A stretch of 64,000 nucleotides of DNA from Dasypus novemcinctus (GCF_030445035.2 NC_092216.1:14385405-14449404), one strand, 5' to 3'; positions 33,940 to 46,877 are shown, numbered from the stretch's first letter. The notes: generated from the sequence alone by a model not told the origin. Program-made: numbers and translations.

Positions 33940-36186
33940 TCACCCATCCTCTCCGTTCTCTGTGCTGGTCCCTTCCTCCCTTGGGTAGTACTGCAGGGGA
34001 TTGGGCCACAGGTCCTCATTGATGATCTGATAGAGGAAACAGGTAGGGTTAGGCCAGGGTAAGAACCTCATTCCCCAAGCAGCTAGGGGCAGGCCAACAA
34101 AGGCCACTTCTGATGATTCCCAGAGTTGCCCCACCTTAGCAATTCTGTTATACACTGCAAAGTTGTGGTCAGAGAACCAGTTGAAGAAGTTAAGGTTATC
34201 ATTGTGATGCCTGCGACGGGAGGCCTGGCGTCCATAATCCCGGAACCACTGGACTGGAGTGGAATGAGAGGCCCTATATCCTGTAGAAAGAGGAAAATGT
34301 CATCCAGGGACTGGATCCTTTCGGTTTAAGGCCCACCCCTACCATCTGCCATGATCCACCTGGAAAGCCATCTCTTACCAGTGATGTTAATGTCATACTC
34401 CTTAATGATTACTTCATTCTGGAAATACGGGTTTCTCCTAAAGAAAAATGTGATCTTGCAGTGGTTCTTGGCTTGGGTGTTCTCCACCTGCCATGACGAC
34501 ATGGAGTAGACATGTACAATCTCTTCCTAGAAGACCCCTGCCTGTTTCCATGGATGAATTATTTCCCCTTGCTGGCCCCCACCCAGCTCTAGCACCTCAG
34601 TCTTCCCTGCCTCACCTCCAGATTGGTCATGTTGTTAAGCATGTCTTCATCTTGGTCAGTGATCATGGCTGATATCTGGGGATGGTTCAGAATCTGCATT
34701 GAGTCAAGGAGCCTTCAAAGCTAGGAATGAAAGGGTTAAAAGCAGGCAAAGCATATCTGGCATGCAACCAACATAAGGCAGGACATCTACCAGATAATCT
34801 GCCATTGTAGAGCTCTCTCTCAATCGCCATCCTTCATGAGAGGTTGCTTAGGCTCTATGGTCCTCTCGGTTTTCTGTGGCTGTCTGTACTCACATATGGA
34901 CTGTTTGTTTCTAAGGAGCTCTTGATCCCTCTCTCTCCTATGTGCCCTCCTGTCTCTTCTGCCCTGATCCTTCTTGGGTCTGGATGTGTGTTCTCTGGGC
35001 TCTCAGTGAGGACGTGGGGATGTTCACATAAGGCTATGACCTGAAAAATGTCCTCTGGTTTAACATGAGCTACATGGCTATGTTTGGAGCTCTGCTGGCA
35101 TCACACAGTACAAGGAGATGACATATATATTTGGAGGAACAGTGCATGCAGTGAAGATAGTGCCAAGCAAGGGACAGCAGCTGTAGTGCAAAGGAAATCA
35201 CTATTTGTAAAATGTGGTGTTTGGCAAGGAAATAGTGGCAGTGACAACACAGCACGTACATGACAGGATGGGAGTTTGCACAACATCCGGTCGGTTATTT
35301 TCCACGAAAAAGTGTGCTACACGTACCTGCTGTGTGTGAAAGTTTCTTTATGCTGTTTTTAATGCTGCATACAGATCTCCACACATACGTAAACACCCAC
35401 GAAGTTTCCCCACATTACGCATAAGCCCAAAGGTTTCAGGCACCTTTTGCCTAGGATTTGCGTGAGTGTGGTTCAAGAAAGGCCGTTGTCTCATCCCTGG
35501 GCCCGTTGGTTCCCAACTGTACCCACCCCAGCTGTGAGTAACCCCTCGCCAACTGGCAGTGCCCTCTCTAACCACCATTTCCCTAGGTGAACCCCATGGA
35601 GGCCACCACGTGTGAGCAATAGGAAGGATACGGCTTTGACCCAGAAACCAGGAATACCCTGGATGACGGCTTTTCTGTTGTCCATGTGTTTTTTGCGCCT
35701 CTGCCACAGGGTACGCTTCAGCCGAAAGAAGGCCCTGCTGGCTTCGGCATTCACTGGCTCCAGATCTAACTGAAGGGCTAACAGCTGCTCCAAGGAGGGT
35801 CGGGTACTGGTGGGTCCACGTTCTGGCCGTGCCTGCCTGTTTTGCTTCCGCCTCTCCGCTAGTTTCTCCTCTCGCTCCTCCTCTACTACTATAACCGCCA
35901 CCTCCAGTATATTCTCCACTACCACATCCTTCCCCACCTCTGCCTCGTCTTTCTTTCCCCGGATCTCGGTTGCCTGGAAGGCTACCTCCCCACATACCGG
36001 GGCCTCCCCCGACTCCTTCCCTCCAGCTGGGGCCTGTGCCTCCGGCCCTGCCCTGCAGCTCTGTGGGGACCGCTCGCCGGCAGGCCCCAGCGACTCTCCT
36101 ACCAGAGGGCCGCTTGCCAGGCCAACGAGGTGTTCTGAGCGTGCCTGGGGAGCCGGGCCTTCGCCAGGACCCGCTTCACTCGCCAT
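33940..36186 (-). CDS. TSPY: TSPY, testis-specific protein Y-encoded (intact five-exon gene)
   Basis: TSPY is a SET/NAP-superfamily protein of male germ cells that binds cyclin B/CDK1 and histone-type partners and is linked to spermatogonial proliferation. Minus-strand exons: 35,632-36,186; 34,616-34,693; 34,379-34,487; 34,135-34,280; 33,940-34,026. All introns are GT-AG (938, 128, 98 and 108 bp). The CDS totals 975 nt, encoding 324 residues, near the usual length of about 308-314. Exon 1 encodes an Ala/Gly/Glu-rich N-terminus with an acidic stretch (about residues 75-115), then the dimerisation helix ([20 protein letters not shown]) and [11 protein letters not shown]. Exons 2-4 supply the NAP fold: [30 protein letters not shown] and [18 protein letters not shown]. 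Exon 5 ends [17 protein letters not shown] plus a short tail. The chosen start (36,186) is the first ATG; upstream in-frame codons have only GTG. Features such as [11 protein letters not shown] separate it from X-linked TSPX. Y linkage is inferred. Confidence 0.92.
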
Positions 36187-36345
36187 GTGGCCCGGGCCGG
36201 TGCAGGGAAAGACCCCGCACACGCTCTCCCCAGGCCACGCCCGCGGGTACAGCAGCGCCCCCTAGCTACGCGGGTGGGCCCCGGCAGCCTGTGGCGTTGG
36301 AGACGTCCTGGGCGCATGCGCAGCGTTTGGTGACGGCACGACGGC
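36187..36345 (-). promoter_or_regulatory. TSPY proximal promoter, distal copy
   Basis: Conserved with 21,411-21,560. It contains the NRF-1-type palindrome GCGCATGCGCAG at 36,312-36,323 (126 bp upstream of the ATG), gacgtc at 36,302-36,307 and a CTCF-like 'agcgccccctag' at 36,254-36,265. No TATA box is evident, as expected for a CpG-type promoter. Function is inferred. Confidence 0.6.
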
Positions 36346-36880
36346 CAGTGACGGGGAAAGCCGCGCTTTCCACGCCCCACGCCGCTCCTCCCCCCCACCC
36401 CTCCGGCGGCGCAGAGCCCTGGCCCCTCCCGCTCCTGCCCTTCCCCGCTCCTGCCCCGCCCTCACACTGGGCTGGAGCAAAGCCTGCGCCTGCAACCCGC
36501 AGCCCAGCCTTCGAGGGAGCGAGTCTGCAGGGCGCTGCTCACCTCCAGCAGGCTGGTGGGGAACGTGCGTGGCGCTCAGTGAAGGTCAGGTCAGGGCCCG
36601 CGCGGGGACCCCGGCTGGTTCTGGGGCGGAATTTCCTAAGCCATGGAGGCAGACCCCGCCATACAGGATCTGGCTGCCCGCAGCGATTATCCCGCCCACA
36701 AAACCTAAGCGGAGCCGGGAAAACTGCGCCCTGGCAGCCGAGCACCGCTGCCCGGAAAGGCGCCCTGTTCTGCCCCTAAGTTTCATTTTGGGGGCGCTAG
36801 GCCGCCTACCTGAAACACCTTCGCTCCTACGCAGGGAGGATGGCAAGAGGGGAAAAAAAGCCTTTCCCAACCTAGAGGAA
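36346..36880. other. CpG-rich upstream region of the intact TSPY
   Basis: GC- and CpG-rich DNA continuing the exon 1 island away from the gene. It is not matched in the proximal copy, where homology stops near 21,600. The overlapping ORFs on both strands are ascribed to base composition. Confidence 0.6.
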
Positions 36881-36899
36881 GGTGGGTCTTAATCTCGAT

Positions 36900-38040
36900 C
36901 CCATCCGATTATGAACGTGCATGATAGAGGGTCTCCTTCATCACGGTGTGTGGACTTACAGGTCCGTGACTTCCTGGAAGTCGTTCTTCTGGAGCGTCTG
37001 TTCTGCTTTTCCATACTTACCGTCTTTCCTTATTATTTTTCCTTTTGCGGTACATATCTTGTAAGGCTTGCTAATAAAATACTTTCTTTCTCCCAAGAGA
37101 GTATTTCCCTCCTTTCCCGTGGTCGGGAAGTAAACGTGTTTCCTTCCATGTGATGAAGCAGAAGCCGTGCTAAAATTCAAATTTGATGTTACTGCTGTCA
37201 AGATTTCTTAATCTTGCAAATATTTAAAGATATTAATAGATTGTATGTGGGGAAGTGGTTGTAAATATAAAATTTTTAGGTCTTCTGAATACTGTGACAG
37301 TCAATTTAAGACTTATGCACCAACGTTTTTCAAGATCAAAATGATTATTTAAAAATTAAGAAAATTTCACAAAAATTCAATTATTAGTTAACAGAAATCT
37401 GATGTCACTTTTGTGTTAAGAAATTCAAACATTTGAATGCTCTGAAATATGAAAACACAATAGAAAGGGTTTACATTAATTAATTCAGGAAATAAGGAGA
37501 AAGCAGTCAATGTGAGAAAGTATTTATTAAGGGAATAGCTAGTGAGATCCTGTTCAGTATTGTATCACTTGTATTTGTGATGTTTTGTGTTGTGTATATC
37601 ATAATGTCAACAGTTTAGCTCTACCAGCTATATCCATTGTGTTGCAGTAATCATTATTGAAGAAAGTGGTAATGGCGGCTGGCTGTTTAAGCAGCTTTCT
37701 TCTTGGCCTCTTCCAGCCAAGGCATGAGGGCCAGATTTATGGAGGATTTGCACCAATAGGAACCACAAGTGTGGGCTCACAGTGTACAGCCTTGAGACTG
37801 GTGAGGCTTATCTGTCTCCACTTGCCTTCAGATTTTCATCCAGGCAGACAGCGTAAAGGCCACCAGAAGGAAACTTTGGGAAGAGCTTTAGGGCTTAGGC
37901 TCAATACTCTCTAGAAGCAATTTGTGTAATATACTTTATCCACACTATAAAACATCTTTCAATTTTTCTTTTTATCTTTGTAATGTACACATCTTTATTA
38001 ATGTAAAACACTATCACGTTTGAGCTAGTTAACTAGTGGG
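36900..38040. other. No gene identified
   Basis: Mixed AT-rich DNA. A GC-richer island at 37,660-37,920 has an 85-codon ORF and looks like a decayed retrocopy or repeat, but no parent was recognised. Confidence 0.4.
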
Positions 38041-38079
38041 CAAAGAAAGTGAAAAATGTGAGTACTTCAATAAAATCTG

Positions 38080-38440
38080 TGTTGTATCCTAACCTAAACT
38101 CTGCCCACTTCCCTAGTAACAGCTAACGGCACAAGACCACAAGTCCGCCCACGAGTTTCTGCCAACCCCCAGCCGCCCCATAACCATCACTCCTCCTGCT
38201 CTACCCCCGCCCCCCTCATTCTCTATATAAACCCCTGCACCTCCGTAATAAATTAGACTTGCTCTGCACTCCAGACTGTCTCTGTGGTCTCTCCTTACCA
38301 CGCATCCTCCCACGCCTTAGAAGCCCCGCTCTGGCCCACTCCTCGCCTGGGTCTTAGAGCATCATCGTCGGCCGTGCCAGCCCCTCGGTCTACCCCCGCT
38401 GACCCCCGACCCCTCAGGGAGCAAGCAGCCCGTCAAATCT
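38080..38440 (+). mobile_element. ERV LTR fragment or solo LTR
   Basis: C-rich U3-like sequence followed by a TATA box 'ctatataaacccctg' (38,223 onward), AATAAA at 38,247-38,252, then a C/T-rich U5-like stretch with 'tctctgtggtctctcc'. The TATA to AATAAA spacing of about 25 bp resembles the ERV at 61.2 kb. No primer-binding site or clear target duplication was found, so the ends are approximate. Confidence 0.65.
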
Positions 38441-38459
38441 GCAAGGAATAATCGATTCT

Positions 38460-40430
38460 ATTTTGCATCTAAGGAGGAAAAACAAGTCATTTTCATTTCC
38501 TTACCTTCCTCTTACTCTCTTTATAAAAATCATAGGAATAAATAAAAATGATAAACTCAAAAACAATTTATTCAAATCCCAGAAGTTGGCACTTGAAGTG
38601 TTTGTCAGATCTATCTTTGGAACAATTTTGAATACTGGGTCTCCACATCTGAAAATCCTCAGAAAAGTATACTCAGGAACATTAAACACAATCCTCAGGA
38701 TTTCAGTAATCCTCTCTAGAATTTAAGATTCATGCTTTTTCTCAAATTATGTTCATTCAATAAAAAAAAAAAAATTATGTTCATTACTTTTTTGTTGTTT
38801 GACTTTTTGTTTTCCCTTTCTCTCTTACTTTAAAAAAAAAACTTTCTTTCTCTTTACACATCAATTCTTTACGGTTTTTTTTAGTTGGTGACCCCTTTTT
38901 TTAGCTTATGAAAAGTAAATCATCAAGGAAATTGGTCTTTACATAGTTAATGTATGTCTCTGTGCCTGTGGGTTGTGATCATAGGGAAGTTATAGTTTGC
39001 TGCCTCATCTCCCCCCTCCTAGTTTTCTTCAAGTCTCTGCGTTAGTGAATGGAGAAATGTAAAAGGAAAAAGCTAAGTAACCATTTATAGCATGTAACCA
39101 AATGCAGGTTTTGGGACACTTTCCAGCTCTTTTTGATAGTAAAACCTTTGGCTGCTCACTGGCATGTCCTTTCTGTATATAGAAAATTGGTGGGGAATAA
39201 GGCGTAAACATGGCAAGTTGTTCATGGCAAGTGCCTGTTTATTTGTGTACTATGGAAAATAAATAGTACTGGGTGATGGCAATTGTTAGGAAAGGGCTGA
39301 GAGAACTTTAGGAGTTTTTCAGAACACTGTATACATGTTCTGAATAATGTTTATGACGGTGGTATATTTATCAGGTAAAAACGACTGACAACATATTTTA
39401 GAAGATTTCATTTCTCCTCAGTATTTTTAGCAATGCTATAAAGGAAGTTCCACCACCAAAGTAAATACTAGGATAGTAAATTATTTTTGACTCATGGGTA
39501 CAATACACAAAATATTAAAGGAAACAAAATGGTACAATTTAAACTATCCAGTGATAATGGCTATTGCAGTGTTCAGGATAGAGACATTGTGGCATTCTCA
39601 GGTTGCTAGGAGAATGTCTTTCTCTTGCTAGAGGGAACTTCCTTTTTAGGAGGAGAAAACTCTAAAGAAAGATTTTCTCTGTTACTGTTAGGAGGGAAAG
39701 GCTGTAAAGAAATAACATACCTTCTCTGATAAGCTCATGTTGCCAGGAAAGTAAGGACCTATCTTCCTCAGTACTAGAGGGACACAAAGAAGACACCTAA
39801 TTATCTCCTTCTATTTGCCCATGCCTTTGTGTATTCCACATTCTCAAATGTGGGAGGGATATCTAATTTGCTTCTAACCTATACAATATGGCAAGTATAA
39901 TAGATGTCACTGGAGTTATAACATGTCAACTCTTAGTGCCTTCTTTTTCTTCCAGAGAAAGAGGAACTTTCTTTGTTGACTTGAACAACTTACTGAGTAC
40001 CGTTGAGGCCTTCGGACACTAGCCAGCAAGAACCCAGGCCTTCAGTTTATTGTGTGAAAGAAAATTTATTCTGCCATCAACTGGGATGATATTGGAAATC
40101 ATTCCTTTTCCAGAAGATTTCAAATGAGAACAGAGCTGCCCTGCAGGTTGGGTACAGTTCAATGGGAGCTTGTACTGGGGACCAAGCTAAGTTCTGCCCA
40201 AAATACTAACTACTCTAGCTATGAGATAGTAAACAGGTGTTGTTATAAGCCACTCTATGTGTATAAATTGTTTATGTGGCAACAGAAAATGAATACATCC
40301 TCTCCTTCCTTTACTTGTGGAAAAAGCCTGTTAATTCCCTACTGGCGTCTACTGGATAAATTCCCATGTTATCCAGTTGATAAGAAGGTAAATTCTGTTA
40401 TCTTCTGAGATTTCTTGTTTTGTACATATT
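38460..40430. other. No feature recognised
   Basis: AT-rich unique-looking DNA with poly-A/T runs (38,761-38,774 and 38,833-38,842). No coding or RNA gene is supported. Confidence 0.5.
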
Positions 40431-40439
40431 AATTTGTTT

Positions 40440-40860
40440 TATTCTGTTAATTTGATCAATCACTTCTGTATCCCGACTTATGTTCTTTAGTGTCTGTTCT
40501 ATCAGTAAAGGACACAGAATATTACTGTCATCTGCCCATTTCTTCTTTACATCTGATTGCTTTTCCATTATAGGATGGGAAGCAATGTTATGGCTTGGAT
40601 TGTTGTGTCTTCCTAGTGGATTGACTTTAGTATAAATAAAAGAATCCCATATTATGCCAATGTTTCTTTATATAAAGTCTGTTTTGCTTGATGATAGGGG
40701 AGCTATCTTAATAAATCTTGTTACACTTTATTTCCCAATTTTATTTTGCTCACTTATCTAAATGCTTACATTTAAATTATCTTTTTTGTGTTGGCACCAT
40801 ATAATGTTGTCATCATGTAATGTAAGTATGAAGACCTTAAGTCTCATGTTGAGTTCCACA
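40440..40860 (-). mobile_element. Ancient L1-type antisense remnant
   Basis: Text such as 'tatataaagtctgttttgct' resembles the antisense of an old, widespread L1M internal region. Highly diverged. Confidence 0.4.
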
Positions 40861-41399
40861 TACCACATATATATGAGAAATTAGAAAATTAGTTTTCTCT
40901 GTCTCATTGTTTCATATTTTCCTGTATCAATGCCCCATCACTTGATGACCTTTTTTTCTCTGTGATCATATTTTTATAATAACTTTTATTCAATTTCCCC
41001 TTCTATAGATTTTGGTTAATAAGAGAAGGTAAATTTCCTTGCAAAAAGTTATGGTGACATGAATTATTTTTAAAACAATGGTATCTTAAAGCTAGACACA
41101 ATCTGAGGTTAAGTAATCCTCTACTCTCCCTGTTGACCTTCAAAAATCAACACTTAAAAGTACATGAGCAATGGTTCTCTTTCTGTCCTTCTATAATCTT
41201 CCCTTACACTAATACAAAACTGGAATATCCTCATTTATTTTGTCTGAGGCTTTAAATACACTACTCTCTCCCTGAAGAGTTCATACACATTGTACTCCTT
41301 TTGATAATCTAGATGAGGTTGACATACCCTTCATAGTTCTTTCTCTGCATGCCCTACTTAGATTATTTTTCACTTTCACACTGCTATATAAAGTAATTT

Positions 41400-44123
41400 A
41401 GGTGTTCAAAGATATCAGAATAAGTAACAGCAGGGCACATTCTTCCTTGAGAAATGGCAAAAATATAGGCAGAAAATCCCTGAGGTGGTGGTGTTCAAAC
41501 TCTGGAGGTTAGGAAACCTGGTACAGCATCTAGGAAGAAGCAGGACGGGTATCAGGACAAGTATGAGTCAACTGCTTTCCAGCCTGGTGCCCATCCCCAA
41601 CACTTGAGACAAGCAGCCTCAGGTACAGACTGGTGATGGCTAGCTGCCATGGGCTGAAACGGGCAGAGAAACCTTCCTCCCTGGAAACAGGTTGGGGCAG
41701 GGACAAGGGCCAAGCCAGGCTTCTGATCAGATGTTTTGAACCCTGGGTCTCAGCTGAATTGCAATTCCACATGGCCATGTCAAAGCTCCTTGTTGCCATT
41801 TTTTGGAACACCAATCCTAATAAGATTGGAAACTGTAGAGTAAGAAAAAATAACAGCAAAACACTCCCTTTGCTAAGGCAGTGGTGAACAGCTGGACAAA
41901 AAGCACGAACTACTAGGCAAGTAAAAAGGAAGAAAAAGTCCCTTTAGAAGATCATGGGTCCCTGGCATAGTTTTGATCAGTTAAACGCAGGCAATTTTAA
42001 AGATTTGGAATTAGTTGAATTAAGTGTCAAAGAAGAACCTTAACACACATACAAAACAAAATCCTAAGAAAGAGAAATTGACCATCAGAGTAAATTCAAG
42101 ACAATTGAATCGGTGCCTAGATATCGGCAAAATATTATAAGCCATACCAAGAAATGGGAATATATTTCCTAGCCAAAGAAACAGATCAAAAATAAAGGAA
42201 ACCATTAAAGATGTCCAAACAAATTGCCAAAACCAATTCAAGGAGGTGAAAGTGATAAAGGATATTAAGAAGACTGGGTGAGCATAAAGAAAAATTTGAA
42301 AACATGCAAAGAAAAATAAAATAACAAGCTAGGATAATGAAAATGAAAGGTACAATACATGAAATTAAAAATACAATCTGGTCATACCTCAGCAGATTTG
42401 AATTACAAGCACACTCCAGTCATACCTCAACAGATCTGAACTGACCAAACTGTCAGGATTGGTGAAATAGGAGATAAGATTCTGAAAATACAGAGAAGAG
42501 ATAGAGGAAGACATGGAAAAAGTTTGGCAAGAGTCTCACAGACTTGAGTGATAATATGAAGTGCATGATAAGAATCTCAAAGGGAAGACAAGAAGGGAAA
42601 AGAGGTGGAAGGAGCATCTGAGTAAATAATGGCTGAAAAATTCCCAGCTCTTATGAGGGACATGGACGTATATGTTCAGGAAGTGCATCATACGCCAAAC
42701 AGAATAAATACTAGCAGAACTATGCCAAGACATATACTAATCAGATTGTCAAATGCCATATATAGATAATTCCTAAAGCAGCAAGAGAAAAATGATCAAT
42801 CACATACAAGGGATTCTTGATATAATTAAGTGCTGAGCTCTCATCAGAAACCATGGTCATGAGGAGGCAGTGGTATGACATTCTAAAGTAACAGAAAGAG
42901 AAAAAAAAAACTGTCAGCTAAAATGTCTTAATCCAGCAAAATTGTTCTTCAAAAATGAGAAAGATTAAAATATTCATAGAAAAACGGAATCTGAGATAAT
43001 TGATCAACAAGAGACTTTCCCTACAGGTAATACTAAAGGGAGTTCTGCGGAATGTACAGAAAAACAAGAGGGAAAGTTTCAAGGCGAGTGGAGAAATCAC
43101 GATTATCAGTAAGGATAACTAAAAAGATAGAAAGAGAGACAAGAATGACTTATGATATATAAATGCCTAAGAATAAAATGGCTGAAGGAAGTACTGCCTG
43201 TAAACTGGGAACACTGAATGTGAATGCATGAACTCTCCCATGAAGGGACACATTAGCAAATAGAAGGGAAAAAAAGAGCTATCTATATTCTGTCTACATG
43301 AGATTCACTTTAGACTGAAAAACACAAAAAAGAACTGGGGTAACTATGCTTAATATCAGGCAAAATAGACTTTAAATGGCAAACTTGATTTTTTTTTTTT
43401 AATGAAGGACACTACATATTAATAAAAGAGACACTCTACCAAGAAGAAAGAACAAATACAAATATTTACGCACCTAATTAGGGTGCTGCAAAATACGTAA
43501 GTCAAAACCTGGCAAAATAGGGAGAAGAAATAGAAATACCTACAGTAATAGTGGGAAATGTCAGCATACAACTCTGAGCAATAGGCAGAACCTTTAGCCA
43601 GATCAAAAAGGAAACAGAGAAACTGAATACTACGATAGAAGAACTAGGCATAACAGACATATACAGAAACATATATCAGCATATATATCCTCTTTGGAAG
43701 GGATCATGGATATTCTCCAGGATAGACCACATAGGAGGACACAGAACAAGTCACAGTGAATTTAAGATACTGAAATTATGCAAAGCACTTTCTCTGAACA
43801 CTGCAGAATGAAGCTGGAGATCAATATTTGGAGAAGAATTGGAAAATTCACAAACACATGGAGGTTAACACACTCTTAATCTTTGGGTCAAAGAAGATAT
43901 TGTAACAGAAATTAGTAAATATCTAGAGACAAATGAAAGTGAGAACACAAGATATAAAACTTATGAGATAGAACAAAGAATGCAAAGAGGTTAATTTATA
44001 ACCCTGTGTCTACATTAAAAAAGAAGAGCTACAATCAAAGACCTAACTGCCCACTGGAAAGACTAGAAATGAAACCAAAGGATGCAGAAAAAAAGGAAAA
44101 GCAAAGGTTAGAGCAGAGATGAA
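41400..44123 (+). mobile_element. L1, 5' UTR through ORF2 endonuclease region
   Basis: 41,520-41,900 is GC-richer 5' UTR-like DNA. 42,000-43,080 is ORF1-type coding sequence with many stops. 43,180-44,100 follows the ORF2 N-terminal endonuclease region. It is broken throughout and truncated at about 44,123, where terminal L1 3' UTR text (44,127-44,170) abuts it. Confidence 0.7.
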
Positions 44124-44189
44124 TTAAGTGTGTTTATCAATTGCAATGGATGTAGCACACTAATGAAGGATGTTTTGTTTTTTTGTTTT

Positions 44190-46547
44190 TTTTTTTTTCA
44201 TGAGACATTCATTGCATTTGGTGAATACATCTCTGAGCATTGCTGCACCCCATGGTCAATGGTTCACTTCATAGACCACACTCTCCCACATTCCATCCAG
44301 TGGGCCATGGGAGGACCTACAATGTCCAATAATTGTCCCTGCAGCACCACCCAGGACAACTCCAAGTCCCAAAAACGCCTCCACATCTCATCTCTTCCTC
44401 CCATTCCCCACACCCAGCAGCCACCATGGCCACTTTCTCCACAACAATACCACATTTTCTTCGACTACTAATCACAATTGTTCATGAATAGAATATCAGT
44501 AAGTCCACTCTAATCCATATTCTATTCCTCCATCCTGTGGACCTTGGATTGGTTGTGTCTATTCCACATCTATGTCAAGAGGGGGCTTAGATTCCACATG
44601 GATGCTGGATGCAATCCTCCTGCTTTCAGTTGTAGGCACTCTTGGCTCCATGGTGCAGTGGTTGACCTTCTTCAACTCCATGTTAGCTGAGTGGGGTAAG
44701 TCCAATAAACCTGAGTGTAGGAGCTAAAGTCTGTTGAGGATCAGGGCCTGGCTATCATATGGTCAGTCCAGAGATTCAGATCCCCTGGGTATATATTAAG
44801 CCCCAGCACCAACTACAATTCTGGTAAAGTAACAGGAAAGGCTTGAGAAAAGAGATCACATCTGAGTCCACCTCCATCACACAGAAACACAAACTCCAAA
44901 GAAGGGCCAACTGATATGGCACTGAACTCCATCTGCCATGCCATAAAATCTGTGGGTCTCTGTATCCCTCAGAAGAACCAATACCTGGGGTTGTATCTAC
45001 TTTATCTGTCTCTGGGACTCTGCTCAGGTGTGTATAAGGGCAACCCCTCTGATAACTTCCTGGCTCTTTTTTAGAGACTCATAACCATATCAACTCATTT
45101 GTCCTTTCCATTTCCCCCTTGATTTAGGTCAAAAAGCATTTTTAACTCCTGTTATTACATGTAGACAGAGACATTCTGCTGGTCCAAGTTGAACCTTCTA
45201 TTCAAGGTCATTTTCTAGTTACATCATCAGCTGGTACTTGGTAGTAATCCCTCGGCATGAGGGAGGTCCATCCCTGGGAGTCATGTCCCACACTGGGGGG
45301 AATGAAACAAATTTACATGCTGAGTTTGCCTTCAAGACTAGCCACATTTGAGCAACACAGAAGCACTCAGGTATAACTCTTAGGCACACTTCTGCTCTAG
45401 GCCTTGTTCTTATTTCAGGTGCACAGGCTCACAAGCATAGTCATTTGTATCAGGGGCTCATTGTTGGACCTTCATTCTTTTCTGGTCTTTGCTGTTGCAG
45501 TTGGGGGATTGTTGCTGTTCCTTTAGGGACTGTGATAGAGCTCCCCTGGCTAGGAGCTCAGCACTCCCTCAGTTGTTGTTTTTAATTGTTTCCACTATGA
45601 AAATATCCAAACATTTTTATGTACCCTGGATACATGCCCTGGAGAACTGCCTGTTAACCATGTGTCCCCTGTCAATAACATTCCACACCAGTATTCCTCT
45701 GCTGCCATTGTTGAACCTCTCTGTGATCCAAAACTTCCTGAAAAGTGAAGCCCAATATATTGCCAGGTTCCCTTAATAGTAAAATGGAATATAGCGATGA
45801 GTTTAAAGGTTAGATATAGAATACATATTAATTTGGAAAAATTCTACATCCTATCTCGTTCTTTTCTTTGTTTCTAATTATTAAGTTTATCTTCACAAGA
45901 GTTTTAGATCACAGTAATTCATATATACAATATACAGTACTCCCACATATCCAACATAAAGCCTTTTCTCTTCCACAGCAATAATCTTTTAACATATTCA
46001 TACCATTTTTACTGAAACTGGTGTACAGATATTGAGACAATAGCTTTCAAACAAGGTAACATTTGTGTTTACATTGTGGTTTATATTTTAGACTATACAA
46101 TTTTCTAAATTTTTAGCTATCTTGTTTTACATTATGATTTACAGTTTAGCCTATCAGCCCCTATATATTTTTGGTGTAATTTTACATGTCTTATATCCAT
46201 CCTTGCATACTCTTTTGAAACACTTCTATTGCCCACACAGTTACATTGGTTCCATCTATTCAATACCTCTTTCCCCCTCCCCTTAGGGCCCACAGTGACA
46301 GTCAATCTTCATTTCTTGAAGAGCCATGTTCAGATATACTGGCAACAGTGTTGAGGGCTTGACATGCTCAACTGCCCTAATGCCCTGGAAGCCACCATTT
46401 CTTTTGAGAGATATAGTTCCCTCTATTTGATGGCATCAGTCCTCCCCAGGATGTGAATATACCTTCACTCTCATTATAAGGGTCTCTACCCAATGATATA
46501 ACCCACTCTGTCAAAATGAGCATTCACAAATTCCCTATGAATAGAGC
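44190..46547 (-). mobile_element. L1 long 3' UTR, antisense
   Basis: Begins at a T-run (antisense poly-A, 44,183-44,198) and runs co-linearly, inverted, with 57,030-59,440. It therefore forms arms of about 2.35 kb of an imperfect inverted repeat with that copy. It stops at the ERV LTR at 46,548. Confidence 0.8.
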
Positions 46548-46875
46548 TGCTGATGAGACCTGCCACCTTGCCATGCTGTGCACTGCCAGATGAGCAAACT
46601 CTCAGGTGTACACACGTTAGGGCACACCCTAAAGATGGCACACCAGCAGAGAGTGGAAGCTGTCAAGTGCCACCCCCCTGCCCTTTCCTGTTAGCATATT
46701 GTCCAATTAAAAAATTACACATAAGCCACACTGCGCTATTGCCAGTAGCTGACACCTCGCTGTGCTTTTATAAAAGCTGCTGGTCTTCCTCAATAAAGTA
46801 GATTCATGTCCTGAACCAGTCTCCGGAGTGTGTTTATCTCTGTTGTCCTCACCCCAGCAGGTTTCAAGTTCAACA
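46548..46875 (+). mobile_element. ERV 5' LTR (Lys-primed element)
   Basis: A short LTR of about 328 bp, with TATAAAA at 46,769-46,775 and AATAAA at 46,792-46,797. It ends in CAACA at 46,875, two bases before the primer-binding site. The start is uncertain by a few bases (TG at 46,548 or 46,551). Confidence 0.75.
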
Positions 46876-46877
46876 AG

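Larger units (their letters stand above)
33060..36345. repeat. TSPY segmental duplication, distal copy
   Basis: The partner of 18,380-21,640. The start codon positions are 14,776 bp apart and the stop codons 14,710 bp apart, so both copies have the same orientation in tandem. The 3' flank includes a (CA)n/(TA)n tract at 33,315-33,337. Confidence 0.8.

Noticed and set aside
35348..35995. 215-codon minus-strand ORF overlapping TSPY exon 1
   Set aside because: An out-of-frame reading of exon 1 and intron 1; the TSPY frame is the one with family motifs and matching splice sites.
36187..36222. Upstream extension of the TSPY reading frame
   Set aside because: The frame is open above the ATG at 36,186, but the codon at 36,220-36,222 is GTG, not ATG, so the first ATG was chosen.
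35970..36779. 269-codon plus-strand ORF over TSPY exon 1 and promoter
   Set aside because: Antisense shadow of the TSPY exon and its CpG-rich upstream region; proline-rich low-complexity composition and no family match.
37657..37914. 85-codon ORF in a GC-richer patch
   Set aside because: Considered as a ribosomal-protein or other retrocopy, but no parent matched convincingly on either strand.
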